From Clostridium septicum (GTDB lineage: Bacteria; Bacillota; Clostridia; Clostridiales; Clostridiaceae): a stretch of 64,000 nucleotides of DNA. The notes beneath the pieces were generated by a model. That model searched no databases. It was not told the DNA's origin and saw only the letters and a list, made by a program, of their open reading frames with translations. Position 1 is the stretch's first letter. Each line of letters opens with the position of its first letter. The position numbers and the translations under genes are program-made. Positions 1 through 9,409 of this stretch are shown in pieces. The DNA lies in contig NZ_CP023671.1 in assembly GCF_003606265.1 (NCBI RefSeq), positions 2,976,001 through 3,040,000 on the forward strand. The letters are read 5' to 3'.

Positions 1-73
1 TTTCATAAATTTTAATTTATGAAATGTCTATTATTTTATAATAATTTATCTATATTTTTTTATATAATATCTA

Positions 74-934
74 TTAGTTAAAAACTGCAGTAACCCATTC
101 GTTAGTTTGATACTTTTCCTTTAGATTAAAACCATAACTTTCAATAGCCTGTCTTACTTCATCAAAACTCCATTCAACTAGTCCTGAAACTAGTATATTA
201 CCGTTAACAGCTAAATGTTCTTTTATAAAGTCCATGAACAGTTTAGTTTCTTCTCCACCTATATTTATATAAATCCATTGGAATTTATCATTTATTTTAA
301 TTTCTCCTGATAAAACATCTCCAATAAGAATATTTACATTATAAAGACCGTTAAGAGATGCATTTAATTCTACTTCATCTGTAACATCTCGTATATCAAG
401 TGCAGTTACTGATGAAGCCCCTATAATAGAAGAGGCTATAGATAATATTCCAGAACCTGTACCTATATCTAAAATATTTTTATCTTGTAAGTCAAGTTTT
501 GTAAGAATTAGGTTTAAAAGATCTTTTGTTGTTTCATGCATTCCTGTTCCAAATGCACCTTGAGATATAAAATTAATTTTATTTTTATTATTTATATTTT
601 CATCTGGAGATGCTAAAACCCATTCATCATTAATTTCAATTATAGGAAAATCATAATTTGTATAATCATAGTTTACTTCTTCAATACTTTCAAGTTTAGT
701 TTCTAATAAAGATGTTACTAGATTTTTAAATTCTTCAAAATCTTTTTCATTCTCATCAAAAGCCACTTTAAGTTTGATAGGTTCATCAGTTTTTTCTAAG
801 TAACCATATCCATAGTTATCTTTTGTTATTTCTAGGGGAGCATCATAAAAAACGTTAAAAATATCATTAATTTGTAAAAGTTCAATTTTTGAATCTAAAT
901 CACTATTAAGTATAGTATAAGTTAGAATCTTCAT
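74..934 (-). CDS. PrmA-like SAM-dependent methyltransferase
   Basis: A 286-residue class I methyltransferase of the ribosomal protein L11 methyltransferase (PrmA) family. The C-terminal half carries GTGMHETT (PrmA proteins have GTGTHPTT) and the SAM-binding loop LDIGTGSG at about residue 155, followed by the acidic strand TALDIRD. The N-terminal 120 residues are the variable substrate-binding part. The catalytic-loop region reads YINIGGEE instead of the usual Asn-Ile/Leu-containing loop, so this may be a paralogue with another substrate. A good ribosome binding site (AGAGGTAA) precedes the ATG. It is a single gene on the minus strand. Confidence 0.75.
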   Translation of the reverse strand: MKILTYTILNSDLDSKIELLQINDIFNVFYDAPLEITKDNYGYGYLEKTDEPIKLKVAFDENEKDFEEFKNLVTSLLETKLESIEEVNYDYTNYDFPIIEINDEWVLASPDENINNKNKINFISQGAFGTGMHETTKDLLNLILTKLDLQDKNILDIGTGSGILSIASSIIGASSVTALDIRDVTDEVELNASLNGLYNVNILIGDVLSGEIKINDKFQWIYINIGGEETKLFMDFIKEHLAVNGNILVSGLVEWSFDEVRQAIESYGFNLKEKYQTNEWVTAVFN

Positions 935-1015
935 AGCATTACCTCTTCTCTAAATTTTAATTAAAGTATAAATTATGTAAAGTTTAAAGTCAACACAATA
1001 TTTGTAATAAAATGG

Positions 1016-1672
1016 TTAAATATGTTTAGTTTTCTTGGTAGCATATTTTTTCTTATTACTAATATTAGAGGACTTTCTTTTATTATTTTTAGTATTAGAA
1101 ACATTTTTCTTTTTGGCTACAGAAAAACCAAAACTTCCTATTGAATTTTGCGGTAATTTAAAATATTCACCATGACAGTAAGAAATTAAATCACCTTTTT
1201 CAAAGTGAATCTTTCCTTTTTCATCAATAAGGGAATCGTTTATATGAGAAGCTAAAACTTCTGCAATAAACATATCATGAGTTCCTAACTTAATGATTTG
1301 AATTACTTTACATTCGATTGTAATAGGGCATTCATCTATATAAGCAACGTTAACATTAGTTCCTTCTTTCATAGTAAATCCCATTTCTTTTATTTTATCA
1401 ATTTTTTTACCAGGTTTAACACCACAAAAATCAACAGCTTTTACCATTTTAGCAGAAGGTATGTTAACTATAAATTCCATTGTATCTTTTATATATTCAT
1501 AAGATAATCTTTCAGGTCTTATAGATATAGAAAGCATTGGGGGTTTTGTACATACAGTTCCAGTCCAACCTACAGTAAATACATTATCTTTACCTTCTAA
1601 ACTTCTAGAAGTTATTAATACTACAGGTACAGGGTTTAGTACTACGCTACCTTTAAAATCAATTTTTTTCAT
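1016..1672 (-). CDS. flavin reductase family (FMN-binding split barrel) protein with basic tail
   Basis: A 218-residue protein. Residues 1-180 match the flavin reductase-like/flavoredoxin family: VVLNPVPVVLITS at the start, a VGWTG segment, and the ISIRPERLSYEYI strand typical of FMN-binding split barrels. It would use FMN for electron transfer in the cytoplasm; the partner is unknown. The last 35 or so residues are nearly all Lys, Asn, Ser and Thr and lie beyond the normal domain end. A GGAG site lies upstream of the ATG. It is transcribed in the same direction as dacF but separated from it by a terminator. Confidence 0.8.
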   Translation of the reverse strand: MKKIDFKGSVVLNPVPVVLITSRSLEGKDNVFTVGWTGTVCTKPPMLSISIRPERLSYEYIKDTMEFIVNIPSAKMVKAVDFCGVKPGKKIDKIKEMGFTMKEGTNVNVAYIDECPITIECKVIQIIKLGTHDMFIAEVLASHINDSLIDEKGKIHFEKGDLISYCHGEYFKLPQNSIGSFGFSVAKKKNVSNTKNNKRKSSNISNKKKYATKKTKHI

Positions 1673-1757
1673 AAATTAACTCCTTATCTTATATAATTAC
1701 TTTAGAATTATATCATATTTAAAATTTTTTTGTTAGGAATAATATATAATTGCAGTT

Positions 1758-1785
1758 AAAAAAAGTGCCTTAAGGCACTTTTTTA
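1758..1785 (-). terminator. terminator of dacF
   Basis: A perfect palindrome with a GTGCC stem flanked by A and T runs. It overlaps the dacF stop codon and works as an intrinsic terminator on the minus strand. Confidence 0.85.
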
Positions 1786-3063
1786 ATATCGTCTTCTTCT
1801 ATAACGTCTTTTTCTCATACTGATAATTCTAATAATAACTAAAACTAATATTATTATTATAGCTATTATTAAAATAAATGCTAAATAGAAAGGTAAATTA
1901 GATTTTAATAATTCTCCAGCAGAAACATCAACAGTTCCTTTTACTTCTTCGGTATGAGAAAGAGTAGAGAATGTTAAAGAGACTTCTTTACCTCCTGTTA
2001 ATTTCCATGCATTTTTATCTTCACTTAAAAATTCGATTTTAGAATTTTTATCATTAAAATCATTTTTGTAGTACATAACATCTTGAGTTAATTTTACAGG
2101 AGCAGTTATAGTTTTCTTTGGACCGAAGAATCTAAATACTTTATATTCTAAATCAACAGTTGAAACTTCATCTCCAGCTTTTTTGTAAATTTGTTTTTCA
2201 GCGCCATAACCATAATCTGCTATTTTTTCTGTATCTTTAAATACAGATGTTCCATCAGCACCGTATTCTGCACCTAAAACAACAGTAATTAATTTTCTAC
2301 CATCTCTTTCATAGAATCCTACAAAACAGTGTCCAGCTTGAGTTTCTGTACCAGTCTTACCACCTATATTTCCGTTTTTACCTAAATTTTTATTTCTACT
2401 TTCTAAGATAAATGTAGAGCCGGTAATATCTATTCTAGCAGGTGGATTTTGAACATCCATAGTATTTCTTACCCATTCGTTTTTAAATGCTTCTTTAGCA
2501 ATTATAGCTAAGTCATATGGTGTAGCATAATTATAATCAGTAGGACTTTCTTCTATTCCATTTGGGTTGATAAAGTGTGAATTCTTTAAACCTAACTTTG
2601 CAACTCTATCATTCATTAGTTTAGCAAAGTTTTCTACACTTCCAGCAACTGATTCTGCTATCATGTAGGCAGCATCATTGGCAGAGAATATAAGAAGAGA
2701 TTCCATTGCATCTTCACCTGTTAGAGTATCCCCTATATTCATTCTCTTATAGTTTACATTAAGAGCAGCATCAGGTTGTTTTGAAGCAGCTTCTGTAAAA
2801 GGAATTTTATCTTCTTTTGTCTTATTTTCAGCAAATAATAAAGCTGTTAATAATTTAGTAGTACTGGCTAATGAATGTTTTTCATCAGCGTTTTTTGAAT
2901 AAATTATTTCGTTAGTATCCATATCCATTACTATAGCAGCTTCACCAGTTACCTCTGGGTTAGAAATGTTTGTTTCTTCTGCCTTAACTCTACCAGCTAA
3001 AGGTGCCAATAAAGATATGGAAAGAGCTAGTGCTAATGATCTAAATACGTTTTTTCTTTTCAA
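1783..3063 (-). CDS. dacF: D-alanyl-D-alanine carboxypeptidase (peptidase S11), DacF-type
   Basis: A penicillin-binding D,D-carboxypeptidase that trims the terminal D-Ala from peptidoglycan stem peptides outside the membrane. The three active-site motifs are present: SxxK as STTK (about residue 65), SxN as SAN in FSANDAAY, and KTG in GGKTGTETQAG. A signal peptide ends near RVKA-EE, and a C-terminal membrane helix rich in Ile/Val/Leu is followed by an Arg/Lys tail, so the enzyme is membrane-anchored. The start chosen is TTG at 3063, six bases after GGGGAG; an ATG at 3078 lies upstream of that site. Close to the sporulation/vegetative DacF family. Confidence 0.88.
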   Translation of the reverse strand: MKRKNVFRSLALALSISLLAPLAGRVKAEETNISNPEVTGEAAIVMDMDTNEIIYSKNADEKHSLASTTKLLTALLFAENKTKEDKIPFTEAASKQPDAALNVNYKRMNIGDTLTGEDAMESLLIFSANDAAYMIAESVAGSVENFAKLMNDRVAKLGLKNSHFINPNGIEESPTDYNYATPYDLAIIAKEAFKNEWVRNTMDVQNPPARIDITGSTFILESRNKNLGKNGNIGGKTGTETQAGHCFVGFYERDGRKLITVVLGAEYGADGTSVFKDTEKIADYGYGAEKQIYKKAGDEVSTVDLEYKVFRFFGPKKTITAPVKLTQDVMYYKNDFNDKNSKIEFLSEDKNAWKLTGGKEVSLTFSTLSHTEEVKGTVDVSAGELLKSNLPFYLAFILIIAIIIILVLVIIRIISMRKRRYRRRRY

Positions 3064-3217
3064 AATAAATCTCCCCATCTCTATTAATATTTAAACTTTT
3101 CACTTGTATAAGTATAACACTTACGTTACATAATAACAACAATATACTATTAAAATATGGGTTAAATTACTATCATATTAATTATAGTAGTTGGACAAAA
3201 TATATACTGTTAAGGAG

Positions 3218-3985
3218 GTGTTCAAAATTAATAGGTACAAAAAAAAATTTGGAATTATAGGCATTTTTTTTATTATTTTTACCATTACTATTTTTAATTA
3301 TATCCCTGTTTATACAATTCATTCAGAAAATCAAAAGAAAGTAGTGTATTTGACCTTTGATGATGGGCCAACGCCTAATGTAACTAAAGAAATTTTAAAT
3401 ATTCTAAATAGAAATAGTATAAAGGGAAGCTTTTTTATTGTAGGCAGTAATGCTAGAGAAAATAAGGAAATATTAAAAAGATTACATGAAGATGATATGT
3501 GTATAATGCCACATGCAGATTTACATGAATATGATGAGATATTTAAAAGTGTAGATGATTATTTTAAAGATTTAAATAATTGCCAGAAAACTATTTCTTC
3601 TATTATAGGTAAGGAGAATTTTAAATTTATAAGAATACCTGGTGGATCAGATAATTCTAATGGCAGTCCAGAAGTAATACAGGAAGTAAAAAATAAAATA
3701 AAAAGTGAAAATAGATACTATATAGATTGGACAGTTGATTCAGGAGATACTGAAGAACAAAGTGTTTCAGTAAATTTTATCTCTTCTAGAATAAGAGAGT
3801 ATGGGGGATTGTATCCGGTAGAAGTAGTATTGATGCATGATATTGGTGGAAAAGAAACTACAATAGCATCTCTTCAGTACGTTATAGATTTTTATAAAGA
3901 AAGAGGATATGAATTTAATAGTTTAGATAATATAGAGGATAGCCAAGTGGAGTATCTAAAGAAAATAAAAGTTATAAATAAATAA
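3218..3985 (+). CDS. membrane-anchored polysaccharide deacetylase (NodB domain)
   Basis: A NodB-family deacetylase (carbohydrate esterase 4), likely removing acetyl groups from peptidoglycan GlcNAc/MurNAc outside the cell. An N-terminal membrane helix (GIIGIFFIIFTITIF) is followed by VYLTFDDGPTPNVTKEIL, the catalytic Asp-Asp motif. The usual zinc motif HxxxH is seen only weakly as PHADLHEYD. RIPGGSDN and DWTVDSGD match later motifs, and LMHDIGGKET matches the last His motif. The start is uncertain: the only standard start near the strong site AAGGAGGTG is the GTG inside it; an ATT at 3227 has ideal spacing (see findings). Confidence 0.85.
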   Translation: MFKINRYKKKFGIIGIFFIIFTITIFNYIPVYTIHSENQKKVVYLTFDDGPTPNVTKEILNILNRNSIKGSFFIVGSNARENKEILKRLHEDDMCIMPHADLHEYDEIFKSVDDYFKDLNNCQKTISSIIGKENFKFIRIPGGSDNSNGSPEVIQEVKNKIKSENRYYIDWTVDSGDTEEQSVSVNFISSRIREYGGLYPVEVVLMHDIGGKETTIASLQYVIDFYKERGYEFNSLDNIEDSQVEYLKKIKVINK

Positions 3986-4057
3986 GCTATTAACATAAAG
4001 TTATAACTGAAATAATAAATTATTAATATATAGTTAGTAATTAAGAAGGTATATAAA

Positions 4058-4100
4058 AAGATATAGGATTATACTAAATTAACTATATATCCTATATCTT
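4058..4100. terminator. bidirectional terminator between deacetylase and gatD
   Basis: A 12-bp perfect stem (AAGATATAGGAT with ATCCTATATCTT) sits between two convergent genes. Confidence 0.8.
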
Positions 4101-4106
4101 ATAATT

Positions 4107-4832
4107 TTATTTAGAGTCAAGCCTATTTATCATTACCTCTTTAGCTTTCAATTCTAATGAATCATCAAGAGGTTCAAGATTAATTTCACCATACTTATTT
4201 TCTAAAGCTAATTTTAAAAATTTATCTGCAAGTTCTGGATTTTTGGAAAGTAATGATCCGTGAAAATAAGTACAGAAAGTATTTTTATAGATACATCCTT
4301 CTAAACCATCTTCACCATTATTTCCATATCCATGTTTACATTTACCAAGTGGTTTCAAATTGTTAATATATGTTTTACCAGAATGGTTTTCAAAACCAAC
4401 ATAAGTTTCATTAAAATCTTCATTATATATAACAGTATTTCCAATAAAACGAGTATCTCCACTTTCAGTATATATATCTAATATGCCTAAACCATTTATT
4501 TTTTCACCATTTGGGGCTCTATAATAATTTCCAAGTAATTGATAGCCGCCACAAATAGCAAGAGTAACTTTACCAGATTCTACGAATTTTTTTATAGAAT
4601 CTTTTTTATTTGTATTAAGATCTTCAGATACTATTGATTGTTCGTAATCTTGACCTCCACCGAAAAATAGAAAATCTATATTTTCATGGTCAAAGTCATC
4701 ATTTAATGAAGTATTTATAATATTAACCTTTATTCCTCTAGCTTCAGCTCTATGTTTAAGAATCAGTATGTTTCCAACATCTCCATAAACATTAAGCAAA
4801 TCTGGATAAAGATGACAAATGTTTAATTCCAT
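4107..4832 (-). CDS. gatD: lipid II isoglutaminyl synthase, glutamine amidotransferase subunit
   Basis: A CobB/CobQ-type class I glutamine amidotransferase. With MurT it amidates D-Glu of lipid II to D-isoglutamine at the cytoplasmic face of the membrane. ICGGYQLLG holds the nucleophile Cys and YFHGSLLSKNPEL the His. The N-terminal segment ICHLYPDLLNVYGDVGN is typical of the family. The ATG at 4832 is chosen because AAAGGAG lies nine bases upstream; a TTG at 4853 would overlap murT. The gene starts 14 bases after the murT stop, so the two form an operon. Confidence 0.92.
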   Translation of the reverse strand: MELNICHLYPDLLNVYGDVGNILILKHRAEARGIKVNIINTSLNDDFDHENIDFLFFGGGQDYEQSIVSEDLNTNKKDSIKKFVESGKVTLAICGGYQLLGNYYRAPNGEKINGLGILDIYTESGDTRFIGNTVIYNEDFNETYVGFENHSGKTYINNLKPLGKCKHGYGNNGEDGLEGCIYKNTFCTYFHGSLLSKNPELADKFLKLALENKYGEINLEPLDDSLELKAKEVMINRLDSK

Positions 4833-4846
4833 ACTCCTAATCTCCT

Positions 4847-6208
4847 TTACCAAAGTTTATCAATGTAACCTTTTGAATGTAGGTACTTTCTAAAATTTAT
4901 CATTGCAGTATAAGTTGCTAGTACATAAATTTTATTATTGCTACCTGTTTTAATTTTTTCTGTTAGATTTTCAAAAGTTTCTTCTAATATAAATTTATTA
5001 GGATCTAGACCGGCTATTTTAAGTCTAACGGCCATATCATAACAACGCATACCTGATATAAAGACTTCATCTATATTTAATGTATGAAGTTTTTCAAAAT
5101 CAACATCCCATATCCAAGAGACATCTCTACCATCAGCATAATTATCATTTAATAAAAATGCTGTACTAAATGAATCTTTATTTAAACATATAGTATCTAA
5201 TGCTTGATTATAACCAGCTGGGTTTTTAACTAATATTATTTTTATATCTTTACCATCTATATTCAATATTTCTTGTCTACCAAAACTTGAACTTTGATTT
5301 TCTAAGGATTTTTTTATAGTGTCATCATCAATTCCAAGTTCTTTCGTAATAGCATAAGCACATAGTGCATTGTAGATGTTATAAACACCAGATTGACTTA
5401 CAGTAATAGGTAAGTTATTAAATTTTATAGTTGAACTTTCAGCTGTTAAATCTATAATTTCATTTACAGCATACTTAATTTCAGATCTTTTATATCCACA
5501 GCCTGTACAGTAAAAATCACCTAAGTGATTATATGTAATATGATTATACTCATAAGGAGATTTGCAAAATTTACAGAATTTCGCGTCTGCATTAACATCT
5601 ATTTCTTTATTTTCACTAATTGCTGCATTAAAGCCATAGAAAACAGTTTTATTTTTTATATCTAGTTTTCCAAGTAATGATTCATCTCCATTTAAAATAA
5701 GAGTTGAATTTGGAACAAGTTTAACGCCATCTAGTATCTTAGTAAGCGTAGTATAAACTTCACCATATCTATCAAGCTGATCTCTAAATAGGTTAGTAAC
5801 AGTAATTATTTCTGGAGTTATATATTCTGTTATATATTTAAGATTTGCTTCATCCACTTCTATAATAGCGTAGCTATCTGTAGTTTTATTGAAAAACTTA
5901 TAGTTATCTATGAATGTAGTAACAATACCAGGAAATAAATTTGCTCCTGTATTATTAGTTATTACTTTATAACCACTTTCTTTTACAATATTATAAATCA
6001 TGCTAGTTGTAGTTGTTTTACCATTTGTACCAGTAACTAGAATGACTTTATATCCTTTAGAAACTTTAGATAATATATTCTTATCTAATTTTAGAGCTAC
6101 TTTACCAGGAAATGTAGTTCCTCCTTTTAGTATTGTTTTTGTTAGAAAAATTGTAATTTTTGAAGCTATAATGCTTAATACTGACTTAATACTAATTGTC
6201 TTCACCAC
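4847..6208 (-). CDS. murT: lipid II isoglutaminyl synthase, Mur-ligase subunit
   Basis: A Mur ligase family protein of about 450 residues that activates lipid II D-Glu and transfers ammonia from GatD. It has the P-loop VTGTNGKTTTTSMIY, a Mur central domain, a four-Cys zinc knuckle (CKFC and CTGC, about residues 200-235) and a C-terminal domain with VKNPAGYNQAL, typical of MurT. The start is ambiguous: GTG codons at 6208 and 6205 lie in or before AAGGTGGTG, and an ATT at 6196 has normal spacing. Confidence 0.92.
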   Translation of the reverse strand: MVKTISIKSVLSIIASKITIFLTKTILKGGTTFPGKVALKLDKNILSKVSKGYKVILVTGTNGKTTTTSMIYNIVKESGYKVITNNTGANLFPGIVTTFIDNYKFFNKTTDSYAIIEVDEANLKYITEYITPEIITVTNLFRDQLDRYGEVYTTLTKILDGVKLVPNSTLILNGDESLLGKLDIKNKTVFYGFNAAISENKEIDVNADAKFCKFCKSPYEYNHITYNHLGDFYCTGCGYKRSEIKYAVNEIIDLTAESSTIKFNNLPITVSQSGVYNIYNALCAYAITKELGIDDDTIKKSLENQSSSFGRQEILNIDGKDIKIILVKNPAGYNQALDTICLNKDSFSTAFLLNDNYADGRDVSWIWDVDFEKLHTLNIDEVFISGMRCYDMAVRLKIAGLDPNKFILEETFENLTEKIKTGSNNKIYVLATYTAMINFRKYLHSKGYIDKLW

Positions 6209-6344
6209 CTTATAATACTTATCAAATATTATTTACAAAAATATTTAGATTTAATCATTTAGTTAAATTATATTTAAACTATCAATAGTATATCATAAAC
6301 TTTCTTTGTTACCAATTAATATATAGCAAGTTTTATTATATAAA

Positions 6345-6373
6345 TTGACATAATAAAATATATATATAATAAT
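6345..6373 (+). promoter_or_regulatory. possible sigma-A promoter of the alpha/beta hydrolase gene
   Basis: TTGACA at 6345 is followed after 17 bases by AATAAT. The surroundings are all A and T, so the -10 assignment is weak. Confidence 0.4.
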
Positions 6374-6408
6374 ATATAAAATAAAAACTTTTAATGGGGT
6401 GCATTTAT

Positions 6409-7332
6409 ATGGAGAATTTTATCTTTAGGGATAAAGAAGGATTAGATATAAATTATTATAAGTGGAGTCCTGATGTGGATGAAGTCAAAGGAATTATACA
6501 AATAGCTCATGGTATGACAGAAACAGCATTAAGATATGATTATTTTGCTAAAAAGTTAACTAAAGAAGGATATATAGTTTATGCACATGATCATAGGGGG
6601 CATGGAGATACTGCTAAATCTAAAGAAAATTTAGGATATGTTGCTGATGATGAAGGCTTTTATTGGATGGTAAATGATATTAAAGAATTAAATGATATTA
6701 TAAAAAAAGAAAATCCAAATAAAAAGGTTGTGTTATTTGGACATAGTATGGGATCTTTTTTAAGTCAAAGATATTTTCAACTATATGGAGATAAAATAGA
6801 TGGATTAATACTTTCAGGCAGTAATGGAAGACCTAAGAATATAACTAAGTTAGGTATATTAGTTGCAAAATTAGAAATGACTATTAAAGGAAGGAAAGCT
6901 AAAAGCAGATTGATGGATAAGCTATCTTTTGGAGACTTTAATAATAATTTTAAGCCAAATAGATCTAATTATGATTGGTTATGTTCAGTTGAGGAAGAAG
7001 TAGATAAATATATACAAGATGAAAAGTGTGGTTTTATATGTTCAACCTCGTTTTATTATGATTTAATTAGAGGTTTATGGGATATACATAAAGAGGAAAA
7101 TTTAAATGGAGTCCCTAAGAATAAGCCAGTATATATTTTTTCAGGAGATAAAGATCCAGTTGGGTATTTTGGAGTTGGAGTAAAAAATCTTTATGAAACT
7201 TTAAAAAGAAATGGTGTAAGTGATATAGAATATAAATTATATGAAAATGGAAGACATGAAATGTTAAACGAGAAAAATAAAGATGAAGTTATATTAGATA
7301 TTATAGATTGGATAAAATGCAAGATTATATAA
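6409..7332 (+). CDS. alpha/beta hydrolase, monoacylglycerol lipase-like
   Basis: A serine hydrolase of the Hydrolase_4 (monoacylglycerol lipase/lysophospholipase) group. The nucleophile elbow is FGHSMGS; AHDHRGHGD near the oxyanion region is characteristic, GDKDPVG gives the acid and ENGRHEMLNE the His. No signal peptide is present, so it should act in the cytoplasm. ATG 6409 is preferred because GGGGTG lies nine bases before it; an in-frame ATG at 6394 overlaps that site. The substrate is unknown. Confidence 0.85.
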   Translation: MENFIFRDKEGLDINYYKWSPDVDEVKGIIQIAHGMTETALRYDYFAKKLTKEGYIVYAHDHRGHGDTAKSKENLGYVADDEGFYWMVNDIKELNDIIKKENPNKKVVLFGHSMGSFLSQRYFQLYGDKIDGLILSGSNGRPKNITKLGILVAKLEMTIKGRKAKSRLMDKLSFGDFNNNFKPNRSNYDWLCSVEEEVDKYIQDEKCGFICSTSFYYDLIRGLWDIHKEENLNGVPKNKPVYIFSGDKDPVGYFGVGVKNLYETLKRNGVSDIEYKLYENGRHEMLNEKNKDEVILDIIDWIKCKII

Positions 7333-7342
7333 GGTAAATTTT

Positions 7343-7382
7343 AAAACAGAAATTACTTTCCACTTAGGGTAATTTCTGTTTT
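7343..7382 (+). terminator. terminator of the hydrolase gene
   Basis: A 14-bp perfect stem (AAAACAGAAATTAC and its complement) followed by T-rich sequence. Confidence 0.85.
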
Positions 7383-7474
7383 ATTTTACATAATATAATA
7401 AAATATCATTAATTTATAAAGTTACATTCACTTATTATAAAAAATAATGTAAAATATGTAATGAGGTGAAGAAA

Positions 7475-9409
7475 TTGGAGGACAATAATTTCGCTAATGA
7501 GATATTTTGCAATGATAAAGTTTTTTATGTAGAGAATAAATTTTTTTGTAAAAATTTAATTAGATTTATGATTATGAATTTAGCAATTATGATTCTTTTT
7601 ACTAAAAAGAATATTATGGGATTTATGATATTAGAATTGATATCTTTAGTGTTTAGTATGGTGGCTCTAATGTTTGTTATACATAGTGGATACTTTAGCA
7701 AAAAAAAGTTGTATAAGGTTTTGGAAATACACTTAGGTTTAATCTGTTTTATATATATAATTAGATTATTTCCAAGTACTTATTTAGGTGGAATGAATTA
7801 TCCTCCTAATAGCATGCAAGTTATATGGGATAATAATTTCAATTTTATATTATTGTATTACTTAATTTCAAAATATAGAAAGGAAAGTTCAAACTCTGTA
7901 TATTTTGAATATGCATTTTGGATTATAGCTAAAATAGCTTGTAATATAATAAATAATAATTTATTAGGAAATTTGTTTATAGATACTACTTACTTAGCTT
8001 TAGAATTAATGTTATTAGTAGCTGCTATGTTTAATATGAAGAAAGAAAAAATAATTAATAATAATAAAGTAAATGTTTTTATGATTAATTTACTACTGTC
8101 TTTGACAGTAACTATAGTAGCAATATTTTTAAAAGATGCATATATTGTAGATTTAAGTGTAGCAAAATTTATTATATATGAAGCATGTATGTTGTCATTA
8201 ATGTTTAATTTAGTAGAGAGTACTTATAATTTTATATTTAGAAATACTTATGAGGAAAATAGAAAACTTGAGTTGGTTAACAATAGAATAAAAGTTAGAA
8301 ATATCGAAATGGAGCGTTCTCAAGAGTTAATGATTGAAAGAGAAAGAATGTATAGAAACTTTTTAGAAGTTATTCCTAAGCCTATAGTTGAGATTAGCAT
8401 GCATAATGAAAGGATTCTTTATTGTAATAAAAGCTTTTTACATTTAATCAATGAGAAAAATATAAGAAATATTATAAATAAAAAAGTAGATTCTATAATT
8501 GATCATAATATATATTTTAATGATATTTTACATTTAGATGAGAATAAAGGATATTTAGGTTCTACAAAAGGAAAAGAAGTTAAAAATCTAGAAATAAGAT
8601 TGCTTAAAGTAAGTGAAGAAAATGAGAGAATTATGATAAGTTTGGAGGATATTACTGAGAATATAGAGATGGAAAGAATGAAAAAGGAAGTGGAGGAAAA
8701 TAAATTAAAAGATATATTAAAGAAGAATTTTTTATCTCATATATCTCATGATCTTAAAACTCCTATTAATGTCATTTATTCAGCAACTCAAATAGCCGAT
8801 ATATTAGTGAACAACAATGATGTAAATAACCTTAAAAAGTATAATGAAATAAGTAGTAAAAACTGTGTAACATTAATACAACTTACTAATAATCTAATAG
8901 ATATTAGTAAAATAAATATAGAATGTTTACATCCTAAATTAGAAGTAAGAAATATTGTAGAGGATATTGAAGAAAAAGTTATTTCATTAGCTGAGTATAT
9001 TAAAGGTAAAAAAATAAACTTAATTTTTGACACATCAGAAGAAGAGATTTATGTAAATAGCGATAGAGAATTTATGGAGAGAATAATTTTAAATCTTATT
9101 TTAAATTCAGTTAAGTTTACAAGACCTGATGGATATATATTTATAGATATAAAAGCTGATTATGAAAAGGTGTATATAGAAGTTAGGGATACTGGAAAGG
9201 GAATGAGTAAAGAATTTGTAAATCAAGCTTTTGACAAATATTCGATGGAAAATATAAATACAAGAATGGAAGATGGATCAGGAGTTGGATTATTTGTGGT
9301 TTATAATTTAGTAAAAAAACAAAATGGTAGTATAAAAATAGAAAGTGAAATAGGAAAGGGTAGTATATTTACTATTGAATTTTCAAGGGTAAAAGTAAAT
9401 GGATTTTAA
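7475..9409 (+). CDS. membrane sensor histidine kinase (first of a tandem pair)
   Basis: A sensor kinase of about 644 residues. Residues 20-235 form several hydrophobic helices (MASE3-like sensor), followed by a coiled linker, a PAS-like region (about 285-390) and HisKA plus ATPase domains. The phosphoacceptor is in SHISHDLKTPIN (about residue 424), the N box in ERIILNLILNSVKF, the G1 box DTGKGM and G2 box GSGVGLF. All key residues are intact. Start TTG 7475 follows GAGGTG by six bases. It overlaps the next kinase gene by 11 bases, so the two are co-translated. No response regulator lies nearby. The signal is unknown. Confidence 0.88.
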   Translation: MEDNNFANEIFCNDKVFYVENKFFCKNLIRFMIMNLAIMILFTKKNIMGFMILELISLVFSMVALMFVIHSGYFSKKKLYKVLEIHLGLICFIYIIRLFPSTYLGGMNYPPNSMQVIWDNNFNFILLYYLISKYRKESSNSVYFEYAFWIIAKIACNIINNNLLGNLFIDTTYLALELMLLVAAMFNMKKEKIINNNKVNVFMINLLLSLTVTIVAIFLKDAYIVDLSVAKFIIYEACMLSLMFNLVESTYNFIFRNTYEENRKLELVNNRIKVRNIEMERSQELMIERERMYRNFLEVIPKPIVEISMHNERILYCNKSFLHLINEKNIRNIINKKVDSIIDHNIYFNDILHLDENKGYLGSTKGKEVKNLEIRLLKVSEENERIMISLEDITENIEMERMKKEVEENKLKDILKKNFLSHISHDLKTPINVIYSATQIADILVNNNDVNNLKKYNEISSKNCVTLIQLTNNLIDISKINIECLHPKLEVRNIVEDIEEKVISLAEYIKGKKINLIFDTSEEEIYVNSDREFMERIILNLILNSVKFTRPDGYIFIDIKADYEKVYIEVRDTGKGMSKEFVNQAFDKYSMENINTRMEDGSGVGLFVVYNLVKKQNGSIKIESEIGKGSIFTIEFSRVKVNGF

